From: Vandiemenella viatica
Lineage: Eukaryota; Arthropoda; Insecta; Orthoptera; Morabidae
DNA: 64,000 nt
Assembly: GCA_031002005.1 (NCBI GenBank)
Contig: JARYHS010011408.1
Span: 224,047,473 to 224,111,472, forward strand
Direction: 5' to 3'
Position 1 is the stretch's first letter; each line of letters opens with the position of its first letter. The position numbers and the translations under genes were made by a program. Below are positions 1-9,459 of this stretch, piece by piece. Below the pieces are notes generated by a model. It was given only the letters and a program-made list of their open reading frames with translations, did no database searches and had not been told where the DNA came from.

Positions 1-192
1 TAATATAAAGTCACACAGTTTTCTGTTCATGGAAGGCTCCACGGATGACAGAAGAAATATCACACTGGCAGTTGCTGCCCTTTGGTAACATATACATTTG
101 TTTTGTTTATATACAATATTTGTGGCTGAACTGAGATCCTTTATCCAATAAGAAGCAAGACTCTTAATGGTTGCCTACCTAATTGTCAACCA
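1..192. other. Unassigned AT-rich sequence at the left edge
   Basis: I see no coding, repeat or RNA signal here. It ends where the 3' end of a LINE fragment begins. Confidence 0.5.
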
Positions 193-1070
193 TTAATTTA
201 ATTGCGATGGAGCACAGGCTCCGGTGATAATTTTCCTACATATATATATATTTCCCTTCCAGTAGCCGCCTTCTTTTGCCATCTACAAATGATAACGTTT
301 CTGGTAAATTATTCATCATCTCTGTTGGTAATTTATTTCAATCCCTGAAACCCTTACCTACAGAAGAAAATTTTTTCACACCCTTACGCCTGGAATCGAG
401 TTCCAGCTTGTGCATTATCAACTTTTCGATTTATTGCTCCTCTACTAATTCCTTCACCAATTTCTTTCTATGCCTCATCACGAATATACGCCCTTATACT
501 CTCATAACTCACTTCACCCTCCTCTTGTCTTCCAATGACTCCCATTTCAGCTCCTTCATCGTGTCAGTTACAGACTTTGTTTTCCGGTTATTTCCAAAGA
601 CAAATCAAACAGTCCTTCTTTGCACCCTCTCCTACTCCTGTATTTGATAGCCAAAATGTAGCTCCTATTATACATCACTATACTCAAGCAATGGTCTGAC
701 CAAAGTTTAGCGACCCAATTCCCTTACTTCTCTGGTACATCCTCTCATCGCTCTTTCCAACAAGTGAATAATTTTGTAACCTTTTCCTACCACCTGTCTA
801 ATGTGTCCTGCCAAATTCAGTTTGTTATCTGCCGAGTTATATTTACGATTTCAAGTCTTAAACGAGCAGTTCTTTCCCCACCTAATATTCATAATCAAAC
901 TTAAGCTTGTTATCTGTGTACCTAATAAGCTAACTCTTCTTCTTTGCATTTATCTTCATTCCATGTTGACCTAAAGCTAGATATTCTGTCCAGATAACCC
1001 TGTAGTTGTTCAGACTTCTACTGTTTTGATCCTACTATACAGCATTATGTCATCTGCAAACAACCTGGAA
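193..1070 (-). mobile_element. LINE family B, 3' part of reverse-transcriptase ORF, decayed
   Basis: Read on the minus strand, this is an old non-LTR retrotransposon. The polymerase motif LFADDIMLY is readable near 1045-1065. It is followed by vestiges of the thumb and connection region and the C-terminal signature FRDWNKLPTEMMNNLPETL near 290-360. Several stops and frameshifts break the frame. The 3' end shares the block GGAGC(C)TGTGCTCCATCGCAATTAAA with the copies near 24.1 and 24.7 kb, so this is the true 3' terminus of the family. The C-terminal motif is of the type seen in CR1/Jockey-group LINEs. It cannot be functional. Confidence 0.75.
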
Positions 1071-1179
1071 GGAGACATCACACTGCACCCACATTATTCT
1101 GTTTGGAAACTGTTGTATATCTCAAATTTTACTCCCGTCCTCACTGCTGATGTTGGTGATGCAGGATCATTAACAGCAG

Positions 1180-1325
1180 TGTCATGAGACAGTGAGGGTT
1201 TTAAACTGCATCTGAATGGACTGTGTTGTGGAGGGGGGCGCGGCTGTGTGTGTTGCCAGAGGCTGACAGTCGAGTGTGGGCGCCCGGGGAGGCAGCACCT
1301 AGCCGCACCGGCTCGTCGCCTAGCC
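1180..1325 (+). promoter_or_regulatory. GC-rich 5' leader and probable core-promoter region of the host gene
   Basis: This is a sharply GC- and CpG-rich block, dense with GGGGGGCGCGG and GCGCCCGGGG, in otherwise AT-rich DNA. It runs directly into the ATG at 1326. An AT-rich TTTTAAAC at about 1199 could be a weak TATA-like element, but no clear initiator is visible. Its position upstream of a start codon and splice donor suggests the transcribed 5' UTR of exon 1. The transcription start is not determined. Confidence 0.45.
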
Positions 1326-1336
1326 ATGGCTGACAG
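1326..1336 (+). CDS. Host gene, first coding exon (start codon plus 8 nt)
   Basis: AGCCATGGCTGACAG is followed at once by GTACAC. The start codon sits in a good eukaryotic context, with G at +4 and CC before the ATG. The exon encodes M-A-D plus two bases of an arginine codon and ends AG|GT (phase 2). The partner I propose is the exon at 49044, whose first G completes AGG. The joined reading continues M-A-D-R-E-D-Q-P-E with no stop. The assignment rests on frame compatibility, splice signals and the GC-rich leader. Without transcript data it is an inference. If it is wrong, the alternative is a chance ATG in a CpG-rich intergenic block. Confidence 0.55.
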
Positions 1337-1734
1337 GTACACCACACCTTCTTCTTTCTCACACCTCGATTGTCCTAATTACTGGTCTGGTAGTTCAGCG
1401 TTTAAGGTACCAGCCTTCAAAATTCACCAACCCCTGTTCGAGTCTCATACAGGCTAGGGATTTTTACTAGAAATTAACTTGACCTTTATCTGTGACAAGC
1501 CTTTGTGTCCCAACTATGAAGTACTAGAGGTGCAGATTCCACGGTAAACTTAGTTCCAGTCACGACAGATGCTGAATGCAAGGCAGGGAGAAACTTTGCC
1601 AACAGCTCGTGAGAAGACGCGAATTTACTTTTCCGGACTCTCCACGCCACAGTGATATAAGTCTCTCACCCCTCAATAAGGGGTGGGGGTGGATATTCTT
1701 TGTTTAAAACATAGTTTACCTAACGTTGTTTTTT

Positions 1735-1948
1735 TCTTTTGTTTTTGCGTTTGGCTTTACGCCTCGTCGACATCTATGTCATTAGAGGCGAGAAAGGGTT
1801 GGGGGTAAGGAATTTGGGCATAGTCGTTTGAATGAATTAATCTTGATTTTGGGAAACAATGGGAAACCCATATCTGAATGGCTGGAAAGGGATTCAAACC
1901 CGTATCCTCCAAAATGCGAAGGCATGTCAAAATATCCATCGTTGCCTG
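1735..1948 (-). mobile_element. tRNA-derived SINE, diverged copy
   Basis: The plus strand opens with T-rich sequence and GGCTTTACGCCTCGTCGAC, the complement of the SINE tail. It runs through GGAAACCCATATCTGAATGG and ends in a degenerate complement of the tRNA-like head (GGGATTCAAACCC, a B-box complement). It matches, at lower identity, the well-kept copies at 15523 and 29223. Confidence 0.75.
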
Positions 1949-2344
1949 GATTAAAACCGCATACTTTCCAGTAAGTTAGCTTCTGTATCTTTGCACAAGG
2001 TTGAGTCTAGTGGTTTGTAAGAATTTCATTGGTAGTTCCGAATGGAACAGAGGGCTGCTCCAGTTCCTGGTAGTTATTTTATCAATGATCAACCAGAATT
2101 TTTCAGCCCATATTCGTGTGGTTGCAGTTTGGTTGTAATCGTGTGTACAGCGTCAATTAAAAAGAATAGTCGCCTCTGCTGATGGACTAACTCTAACTAA
2201 AGTGGACTTAAACCATTTTGGTTGTAAGCTTCACTGGAAGTAGGTAGTTCAGCCAAAGTAAAATGTAAGTGACCTTCATCGCAAATCGAGACTAGCTTTT
2301 TCTGGTTTGCAATAAGACGATGGTGGGTGTGGTTACATCCAGAC
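1949..2344. other. No recognised feature
   Basis: Mixed-composition intronic sequence. No open frame, inverted repeat or known repeat is apparent. Confidence 0.4.
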
Positions 2345-2405
2345 CTTTCTGTATGCTCCCCCCTCCCCCCCCCCCTTTCTCTCTCTCTCTTTCAATCTCT
2401 GTTTC
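2345..2405. repeat. C-tract and CT microsatellite
   Basis: A run of Cs interrupted by single Ts passes into a short (CT)n and then CAATCTCTGTTT repeats. It is a simple-sequence tract of the kind prone to length change. Confidence 0.85.
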
Positions 2406-2689
2406 AATCTCCACGTGAGAGGACGTGTGCGTCACATTGTGTTAAATTTTGAGAAGACTTTGTTTGGGGTAACACTCCAACAGTGAAACAATATTCCTCA
2501 AATTCTTCCCTTCTCTCTGTAGAATTTCCTTCCACATCTTATGATAATTATTGATTTCTTCATTCAGTATAACAGGCAGTCTAATTTAAAGGATCTTTAA
2601 TTGGTGTCTGTTGATCAAGTTTTTGACAAATTACGATTTCGTCTTACCCAATTATATATGAATACTTCGGATTGAGTATTTCTAGTAAA

Positions 2690-2910
2690 AAAGCCACGCT
2701 GGTGGCTTAGATGTTGTTAGCCTTCAGTTTTCTGTGCTTACAAGTTCACAGAATTCGAAGCACGGCCATTAATATTTCTGTTCTCATTGTTCTCCGAAAT
2801 CTCTCGAAGTGAATGCTTCGATGGCTTTAAAAGGCCATGGTCGAATGACTTCCTTTTCTTGCCCTTCTATCCGCTCCAGACATTAAAGACTTCGCTTTCG
2901 ATAAACTATA
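2690..2910 (+). mobile_element. tRNA-derived SINE, very old plus-strand copy
   Basis: The order of SINE landmarks is preserved: a degraded head (CGCTGGTGGCTTAGATG), then CGAAATCTCTCGAAGTGAATGC, then TTTAAAAGGCCATGGTCGAATGACTTCC and a tail TTAAAGACTTCGCT. Identity to the family is visibly lower than for any other full copy, so it is one of the oldest. Confidence 0.55.
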
Positions 2911-4357
2911 AAGAACTAAAAAAAAATTATATAGTCTATGATATTCGGTATAAAACAGTTGTGATTTTTTTTATTTTTCCCTGTTATTATATTAATTTTA
3001 TGTAACTTGTTTATGAAGGAAATGAGAGCATTCATTCAGTTAGCTGTCTTGTATACTCAGGTGTCCGTACTCTCTATAGACCGAAAAGGATTAAATTTCG
3101 ATTAAGAAAGAATTTTCATTCATACAACACGAAAAGTTCTTCAAGAAGAAACGGTATAAAATTCGTTTAGAATATTTTACGCTCTAGCATTTCCAAAAGT
3201 ATACACAGCAAAATATAGTGCAACACGGAAATAGATGGCTCCTGCAGTGTAACTGGAGTATTTCGAGTGAATCAGCTACCGCAGACTGAAAGATTGGGCA
3301 AACGGTTGTACGTTGTATTATTATTACTATCTCGAATGTCAGACACTTTCACACATGTTATGTGGTGTTAGGAGAAGCAAATCTCTCGTTATTGTTACAG
3401 CTAACTATCCGCCACTCAGCAGGAAAGCGATGATCTTTCTGTCGTTTAAGTTAGGTCTTAGGATCTCTCAAATTTCAAATAAAGGAGCATGGAAACTAAC
3501 ATTCTCATCCGGACATTACTATTACTGTTGTGGTTCAGATAACTTAATTCGTATTGCGAATAATTTTTTAAAAAAATTTCTTTTATAAAAATAACTTTAG
3601 AATTTTCTACTAAAAAAATTTTAAGTCTTTTTACAGCTCTTTAGTTTCGATACTTTAAAAAAATTTGAAAGTCACAATACAAATATAATAACTGAAAAAA
3701 CTGAAACACTGAACATCCAGTTGCGAGCTTATTGCATTGCTTCTCAGCTCTGTGGGCAAAGTGGGTTGGGTCGAAGAAAGAAGCAGAGTGGAAGAAATTA
3801 AATTTATGAGCCACTTGGAATGATTCTCCCTCTCTCCTTAGTCGTGTTTCACATTCCTGAGTATCCTGACTGCATCCAGCACTTGGCCACATTTTTCACG
3901 GTCTTCCTCACAACGATTCTCCGTGCAAACGAATGATGTCACGAATTTGATATACCCAACTTTTTGCTGCACATCACCTCAACTTTTTGTCGTTACCTTT
4001 TGAGGTTGTTGTTCGCCCTCCTGATTACGTAACTGTAGAACAGAAATATTTTCTGATCCTCAAGGTTATGTAGACTGTCTTTGAGCCTCAGTCATGAATT
4101 ATTGAATCCTTTCTAACGTTTTTGAATTATCTTTCAATATCCAAGGTTAACAGCCGTACACTAATCCTTTCTACGTGTTGGTTATTGCTCTGTTTAATCA
4201 TGTCTTGCGTAGCTTTTCCGTAGCTGTAGCTCCCAGAACAATTAACAAATAATAATTACTCTTTTCCAGAAATAAGTCGATGTAATGAGGAAAGAAGTAT
4301 AACAGTTTTACCACATCTGTTTGTTATACTCAATAAAAGCAGAATCGAATAAGACTT
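2911..4357. other. No recognised feature
   Basis: AT-rich intron. Short open frames at 3313-3588 and 3641-3892 have low-complexity composition (Tyr, Lys and Leu runs) and no family resemblance, so I read them as chance. Confidence 0.4.
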
Positions 4358-4549
4358 TTTTTTTTTTAACTGCTTAACGTCTGTTAACAGCGAGGTCTAT
4401 AGAGACGGGAAAGGATGAGGGGCATTGAATGGGAAGGAATTCGGCCATGACCTTTTGTAGGAAGCATCCTGGCATTTCCCTGGTGTGATTTGGGAAACCA
4501 TGGAAAACCCAAATCTGTATGCCCGGACGGGGATTCGAACCGCCGCACA
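4358..4549 (-). mobile_element. tRNA-derived SINE, 5'-truncated
   Basis: A T-tract is followed by the complement of a well-preserved SINE body (CCTTTTGTAGGAAGCATCC, GGGAAACCATGGAAAACCC, GCCCGGACGGGGATTCGAACC). It stops just after the B-box complement, at GAACCGCCG. The A-box half of the head is missing, which fits incomplete reverse transcription. The 116-residue minus-strand open frame across it is not a gene. Confidence 0.85.
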
Positions 4550-4587
4550 GTGGGCCAGAATCGCAAAAAGCTGGCCAAAATATAAAA

Positions 4588-5100
4588 AGTTGTTCAATTT
4601 GTACCAAAGTTAGTATGTAAAGGTTATCGAAGTTGCTGATTAAGAATATAATATCAAAAAGTGAAAATAGAAAATGGCGGATCCAAGATGGCGTACAAAT
4701 ATTGCTAAAAGTCATTTTATTCATATAAAAGTAATTTTTGTGGAATGATCGAGGTTGCTAGAGTTGTTCAATTTGTACCAAAGTTAGTACGTAAAGGTTA
4801 TCGAAGATGATGATTAAGAATATGGTATCAAAAAGTGAAAAAAAGAAAATGGTGGATCCAATATGGCGGCCAAATATTGATAAAAGTCTTTTGGTTCATA
4901 TAAAAGTAATTTTTTGGGATTTATCGAGATTGATGATGAAGATTGTGACTTCAAATATTAAAAAACAAAACAAAATGGTGGATCCAAGATGGCGGCCGGA
5001 AATTGGTAAAGTTCTTTTTATTTATGTAAAAATTCAATATTTAGAGGCTGTTGTAGTTAATGGTTATAAATATAAGCTCAAAAAATGGAAAGCTCGAGAA
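4588..5100 (+). repeat. Tandem repeat with paired ATGGCGG motifs
   Basis: Three units are anchored by GGATCC at about 4679, 4854 and 4980, so the spacings are about 175 and 126 bp. Each carries ATGG(C/T)GGATCCAAGATGGCG, a ...TTCATATAAAAGTAATTTTT block and an AT-rich linker. The first two units also share a longer head (GTTGTTCAATTTGTACCAAAG). The 106-residue open frame at 4807-5127 is made entirely of repeat sequence. The AAGATGGCGGC core resembles the YY1/Pleiohomeotic site. Confidence 0.8.
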
Positions 5101-5198
5101 AAGTACCAAATAGAGGATAGAAGATAGTATAAAATATTACAAAAAAGAATTTTATTTCAATTACAGTTAATCATTTAGTAAATTGTTTGTGACTATAA

Positions 5199-5501
5199 TT
5201 AAAAGTTATTGTTTTCTTCTTCTTTTTTATTTTCATTATCTTCTTCTTCTGCATCTTCAGCTGAATCGCCATCATCTTCAAAGACTGTTTCCTCATCATC
5301 TACATCGGAATCTTCATAATCTTCCGGCACAGGAACTAAGAGAGCAATGGCTTCTGACGACAAACTCTTCAGTTTGTTTGATGATTTGCGCAGAGAAGAA
5401 ATGTTGAAGTCTGTGGTTGCTAACAATCTCCTGAACACGTTTTCGATACTCTTAAGTCCGGAAAACTTTCGTGAAAAGCCTATGCGATATTGCTTTATCA
5501 A
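5199..5501 (-). CDS. Hypothetical 100-residue acidic protein fragment
   Basis: The open frame starts with M-I-K-Q-Y. It has a basic first half (residues 1-50, rich in R, K and S) and a strongly acidic second half of D/E runs, ending in K/E/N repeats. The acidic part is encoded by GAA/GAT-rich simple sequence, so the frame may be open only because of composition. The hydrophobic stretch near residues 50-60 is too short for a membrane helix. I see no splice partner and do not recognise the family. It may be a decayed transposon ORF or chance. Confidence 0.2.
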   Translation of the reverse strand: MIKQYRIGFSRKFSGLKSIENVFRRLLATTDFNISSLRKSSNKLKSLSSEAIALLVPVPEDYEDSDVDDEETVFEDDGDSAEDAEEEDNENKKEEENNNF

Positions 5502-6239
5502 CTTATTGGTTGATTCTTGAGCATACTCCGACAGTTCATATAATTATTAATTCATTTAATACTTATTACTTAACACGTGTTTGAAAGCGTTAAAAAGTAA
5601 TTCCACAAAGTATGTAGAATATTTGTGTTTCAAAAAAATGTACTTTTTCATAATTATTAATGAAAAAAATTGACTTAACATTAATAATTTCATTTTTTTA
5701 AAAAAGGATACATTTTGCAAGCGTCGCTTAAAAAGTTGTTCAAAGCCGGAGTTGGTACTAGTAGGTGGATTTGAAGGTTAATTTATTAAGGTAATAGTAT
5801 ATACTTGCGGACACGGTGCAAAAGAAAGCGGAATATCGTGGAATTCGTAACTTATCTCTATTTTTTTAAGCACATTTTAAAATTTTCTACCGAATTTTCC
5901 GGTATTAAGTTAATTAAAAAAAATATGTGTAATTAATGATTTAAAAATTACATAAATGTATTTTAATTAGTAAATACTTCCAGGAGCACAGTCCATATTT
6001 AAAATATTCGTTTCACTTACACAGAAAACAAATATTTATCTTTAACGACAAGACTATTTTGTTTCCTGGTCGGCTGCATGCACCGCTAGCAATGAAGTGC
6101 CGACTTTGACATGAAATATAAAGGAGGAAATGAACAATTGATCGTCCAAACAATCGGTATTCAGTAGTTCCAACATTACTGTAGCCAACCTGATAGTCGA
6201 AAATTCCCATCCAGAAACTTTTTTTTTTCCTTTTTGGCC
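5502..6239. other. No recognised feature
   Basis: Very AT-rich sequence with several A and T tracts. No gene or repeat was recognised. Confidence 0.4.
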
Positions 6240-6261
6240 ACGTTTTTAAGATTCTGGCACA

Positions 6262-6322
6262 CTGTGCGCCGTCCTCCCGAATGCGAGGCCAGAACGCTAA
6301 TCGTTACACCACCACGCTCGAT
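6262..6322 (-). mobile_element. SINE head fragment (tRNA-like part only)
   Basis: The complement of the SINE head is well preserved (GTCCTCCCGAATGCGAGGCC and GCTAATCGTTACACCACCAC), but the body and tail are gone. It lies head-to-head with the plus-strand SINE that follows. Confidence 0.75.
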
Positions 6323-6537
6323 CCGAATAAGAAAAAGCTTCGAGAAAACGTGGGTTCAAATCCCCACCCAGCAATCCAGTTTTTGGTATCCATGAGTTCC
6401 AGTAATCACTTCACGCGAATAACGGGATTCTTTATTTAAAAAGCCCATGGCCGAATTTTCCCCATTCCTTGCCCCCAGTCCTATCCGGCCACCAATGACC
6501 TTGACGTTGACGAGGCGTTAGGCCATAAGCAAATATA
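6323..6537 (+). mobile_element. tRNA-derived SINE
   Basis: The B-box GGTTCAAATCC is near 6350. It is followed by the family body (AATCCAGTTTTTGG, CCATGAGTTCC, GCCCATGGCCGAATT, CCTTGCCCCCAGTCC) and the tail GACGTTGACGAGGCGTTAGGCCATAAGC. The head upstream of the B-box is degenerate. Confidence 0.75.
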
Positions 6538-6799
6538 ATTTGAGTAGTGTACAGTTATAGCAACATCATAAAGAAACACACAAAAACAAGCATTAAACGA
6601 TTAAGTAGTGCGTAAAAATGTAGAGTTCTTCTACATATCATGTGATATTTAAGCAAAATGTGACACAGGGTTATTTACGATCCTATCTTAGCATTAATAA
6701 CTTCGCTGATCTGATATTCCAGTGTCTATAAAGATGTACGAAATATTTTTTTAATGACCTGTTGGCAATTTGTAGTTGCTCTTAATTTTGTGGGTAAAT

Positions 6800-6938
6800 G
6801 GAACTTACAGCTTAACCTACTTAACCAGACAAGTTTCGAATACTGATCTAGCCATCCGGATTTCGATTTTCCATGGTTTCACAAAATCACTCCACGAGAA
6901 TTCCAGAACAGTTCCTTCAAAGGCCATGGACGAATTCC
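6800..6938 (+). mobile_element. tRNA-derived SINE, left half of a copy split by another SINE
   Basis: Degraded head and B-box (GTTTCGAATACTG), then AGCCATCCGGATTTCGATTT and CCATGGTTTCACAAAATCAC, then AAAGGCCATGGACGAATTCC. It stops inside the body at an 8-bp sequence (CGAATTCC) that reappears at 7172, where the rest of this SINE resumes. Confidence 0.75.
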
Positions 6939-7171
6939 AGTTTTTTTGTTATGGCTTTACACCTCGTCGGCATTGAGGTCTTTAGAGGCGGGAAGGGATT
7001 GTGGGCAAGGAAATCAGCCATGCCCTTATGGAGGAAAGATCCACCCATTCGCCTGTAGTGATTTGGGGAAACCATGGAAAACTGTATCTGGATGGCTGAA
7101 CAAGGACACGAACCTGCGTCATCCCGAATGCGACGCCAGAGAGTTACCGCTCACCCATCACGCTCTGTGGT
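6939..7171 (-). mobile_element. tRNA-derived SINE nested in another SINE
   Basis: A complete minus-strand copy: T-tract, GGCTTTACACCTCGTCGGC, GGGGAAACCATGGAAAAC, then the complement of the head ending CGCTCTG. It is flanked by CGAATTCC on both sides (6931-6938 and 7172-7179), the expected target-site duplication. Confidence 0.8.
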
Positions 7172-7245
7172 CGAATTCCTTCCCTTTCCTTGCCGACAGT
7201 CCTTTTCCGTCTCTAATGACTTCAACGTCATGAGGTGTTAAAAAA
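7172..7245 (+). mobile_element. tRNA-derived SINE, right half of the split copy
   Basis: It resumes with CGAATTCCTTCCCTTTCCTTGCC and ends with the family tail (TCTCTAATGACTTCAACGTC) and an A-tract. Together with 6800-6938 it makes one plus-strand SINE. Confidence 0.75.
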
Positions 7246-7883
7246 AAATCCATGTCTCTAAACCACATTGTAGCTAAGAATTTTTTTGTTTAGATTGGTT
7301 TTTTAAATTATGTTTGTAACAGCACTGGAAGAAGGTGATGAATATACTGAGTTACCATGCTCATAGCTGTTATGTTATCTTAAATTTTTAAATATCAACT
7401 GTTCAGTTTCCTAATTGCTAACCAGCTTCTAGATAATAAGTGTTCAAATACAACCATAAAATAGTATTTAAAATTATATTTAAAAAAAATCGAAGTACGC
7501 TTAATACTAATAAATGGTTAAATCCTATGAATCTGTAGACACACATTTCGTAATTTCAGTAATAATGGTTTTCTACGCTGCAGAAATATTTTTGTTCCGA
7601 ATGGTCTCTTCACGCATGTATTTTACTAATCTTAGGGCTCAGATGCACGAGAACATGACGTCACTCTCTGCAAAGGCGTCTGAGATCATTGCCCGAGTGA
7701 AAATGTAATTTAATTTTTGGCGCGCAGCCAAGGCCAAAGATTTCCAAGTTTGCCTGCGTCCACATTTGGCAGACGTTCACCACCAAAATTTGCCAGTTCA
7801 GTTTCTCCATTTTTCTTATCATTCTAGCTTGGTGTTGTGAATGACGTGGATATTTAAGCTGGCAAAATATAACCGACCCGGCC
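7246..7883. other. No recognised feature
   Basis: AT-rich. No gene, inverted repeat or known repeat was recognised. Confidence 0.4.
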
Positions 7884-7960
7884 TTTGATTTTGGTTTTCA
7901 TGGGTTCACGAAATCTCTCCAGGTTGAAAAGGCCATTGCCAGTATGCCTTTCTGTAACTT
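7884..7960 (+). mobile_element. SINE body remnant
   Basis: TTTGATTTTGGTTTTCATGG, TTCACGAAATCTCTCCAGG and AAAAGGCCATTGCC are in the right order and spacing for the SINE body. Head and tail are lost. Confidence 0.5.
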
Positions 7961-9459
7961 GCTCATAATACCCCCATAAAAAAGGAACGATGAGAATTAT
8001 ATTTAGTGACTAGCCAGAGATTCTCAGCTATGAATCCATGGAAATTCAGCGCTTCAACCCTTCTTCTCCGGAAAATCCAAACAGCACCGCCAACTCACAA
8101 AGTTCGATTCGTTTTTATGGTTTTAAAATATTTCTGCTAATCTACTCATACTATTATAAATATGCAAGCAGGCTACATCTGTCTGTCCATTTGTCCACTG
8201 CTCTGATATCTGTATATGTTTTTCAACCTAAGGTTTCAGTCTCCGATTTTTCTGAGTTATATGTCGAGGTGAAAATAAATTAAAGAACGATGAATTAAAA
8301 TAAATTAAAATGTTCTTCAATGTTTTTGTGTAATTCCAGCCTAGCGTAGTCAATTGTTATCTGTGGCATACCGTTAACAGAGCAAAATTTTGAACCACAT
8401 TATATTCATTTTCAGTTAAAAAAAGTTGTTGAAAATAATCAAGCTATTATCCCTTAACATTGAACATCTACAAGTGTTTTCATCAAGTCTGCAAAAACAT
8501 ATATGCCGCAACTTTTACTGATTTAACTTTAGATTTGATGATCAATATTTACAATCTGAATAAACTATTACTGCATGAATTACCAAGAGACCATTTTGGC
8601 GTAATAATAATCACAGCAAATACATTAATTTCAAATACATGTACACCGTCAAGGTCATACGTCATAGGTACTAATACTTAACGTGACATGGAACAAATTG
8701 CCAATCCACATCTTTTTTTACACTAAAAAATATGTCAGCGTTTTGTTATTAATTCTAGCACTGAACCTATCGTCACAGTCTAACATTTCATTTCCACTAC
8801 CAGAGCTATCGTCACCATGATGATAAGGTGAACAGCTTTATGTAAGAAAAATCGGTAAAATGCCAAATTTGGATTCAAATCTTCAAAATCTGTAGCACAA
8901 TGTAAGTAGAGAGGCAGCAATAGAAAATATGCTTTCTTGGACTACATTTCAGTTTAATCTTGTGTATTTTATGACATCCTGTTGGCATTGAAGCCTCCTC
9001 TAGGTTGACTTAAGACTCTGAAACTTGCTTGTGAATATACTTTCAGGACTTGCACGGAGTTCTGATATGAACCTTCCATTAAACTTCTTTTCCCAGAAAT
9101 GTAATAGAACGAACCACCAGAATTCACTTGTTGAGCCGCTAGTAGTTGTTCGTGTGGTGGGGTGTCAGTTCTTTTTGTCTGAGCCTAAGACACGAAAAAT
9201 CTCTTCTTTTCTTGAAATTTTTGAAGACATATCTTCAGTAATATAGAGCAAACAAAAAAATCAAAATTATCTATTGTATAAATGTTGTTGTGGCAACCTC
9301 AGTGTTTCATAATAAATATATATCATATCAAACAACAAAATTCGAAGATATTCAAAAGAATTACAAACTCAATGATCATATTAAAATCGATTGTCATAAG
9401 ATAAACTAAATGAGAACACAAGCAATAATGGAAAATGTGTAAATGTTGAAAGAAGTAAA
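7961..9459. other. No recognised feature
   Basis: AT-rich intronic DNA. Small open frames (8038-8283, 8460-8681, 9025-9246) show no domain or biased composition that would support a gene. Confidence 0.4.

Noticed and set aside
276..647. 123-codon plus-strand ORF
   Set aside because: It is the antisense of the LINE family B C-terminal region read from the minus strand; composition and motifs belong to that strand.
1094..1345. 83-codon minus-strand ORF over the GC-rich leader
   Set aside because: It overlaps the proposed exon 1 leader, lacks a domain, and is open only because of high GC.
4374..4724. Minus-strand ORFs of 116, 64 and 66 codons
   Set aside because: All are frames through a SINE; the same peptide pieces recur at every other SINE copy.
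4807..5127. 106-codon ORF
   Set aside because: It is made wholly of the tandem repeat; no start context or homologue.
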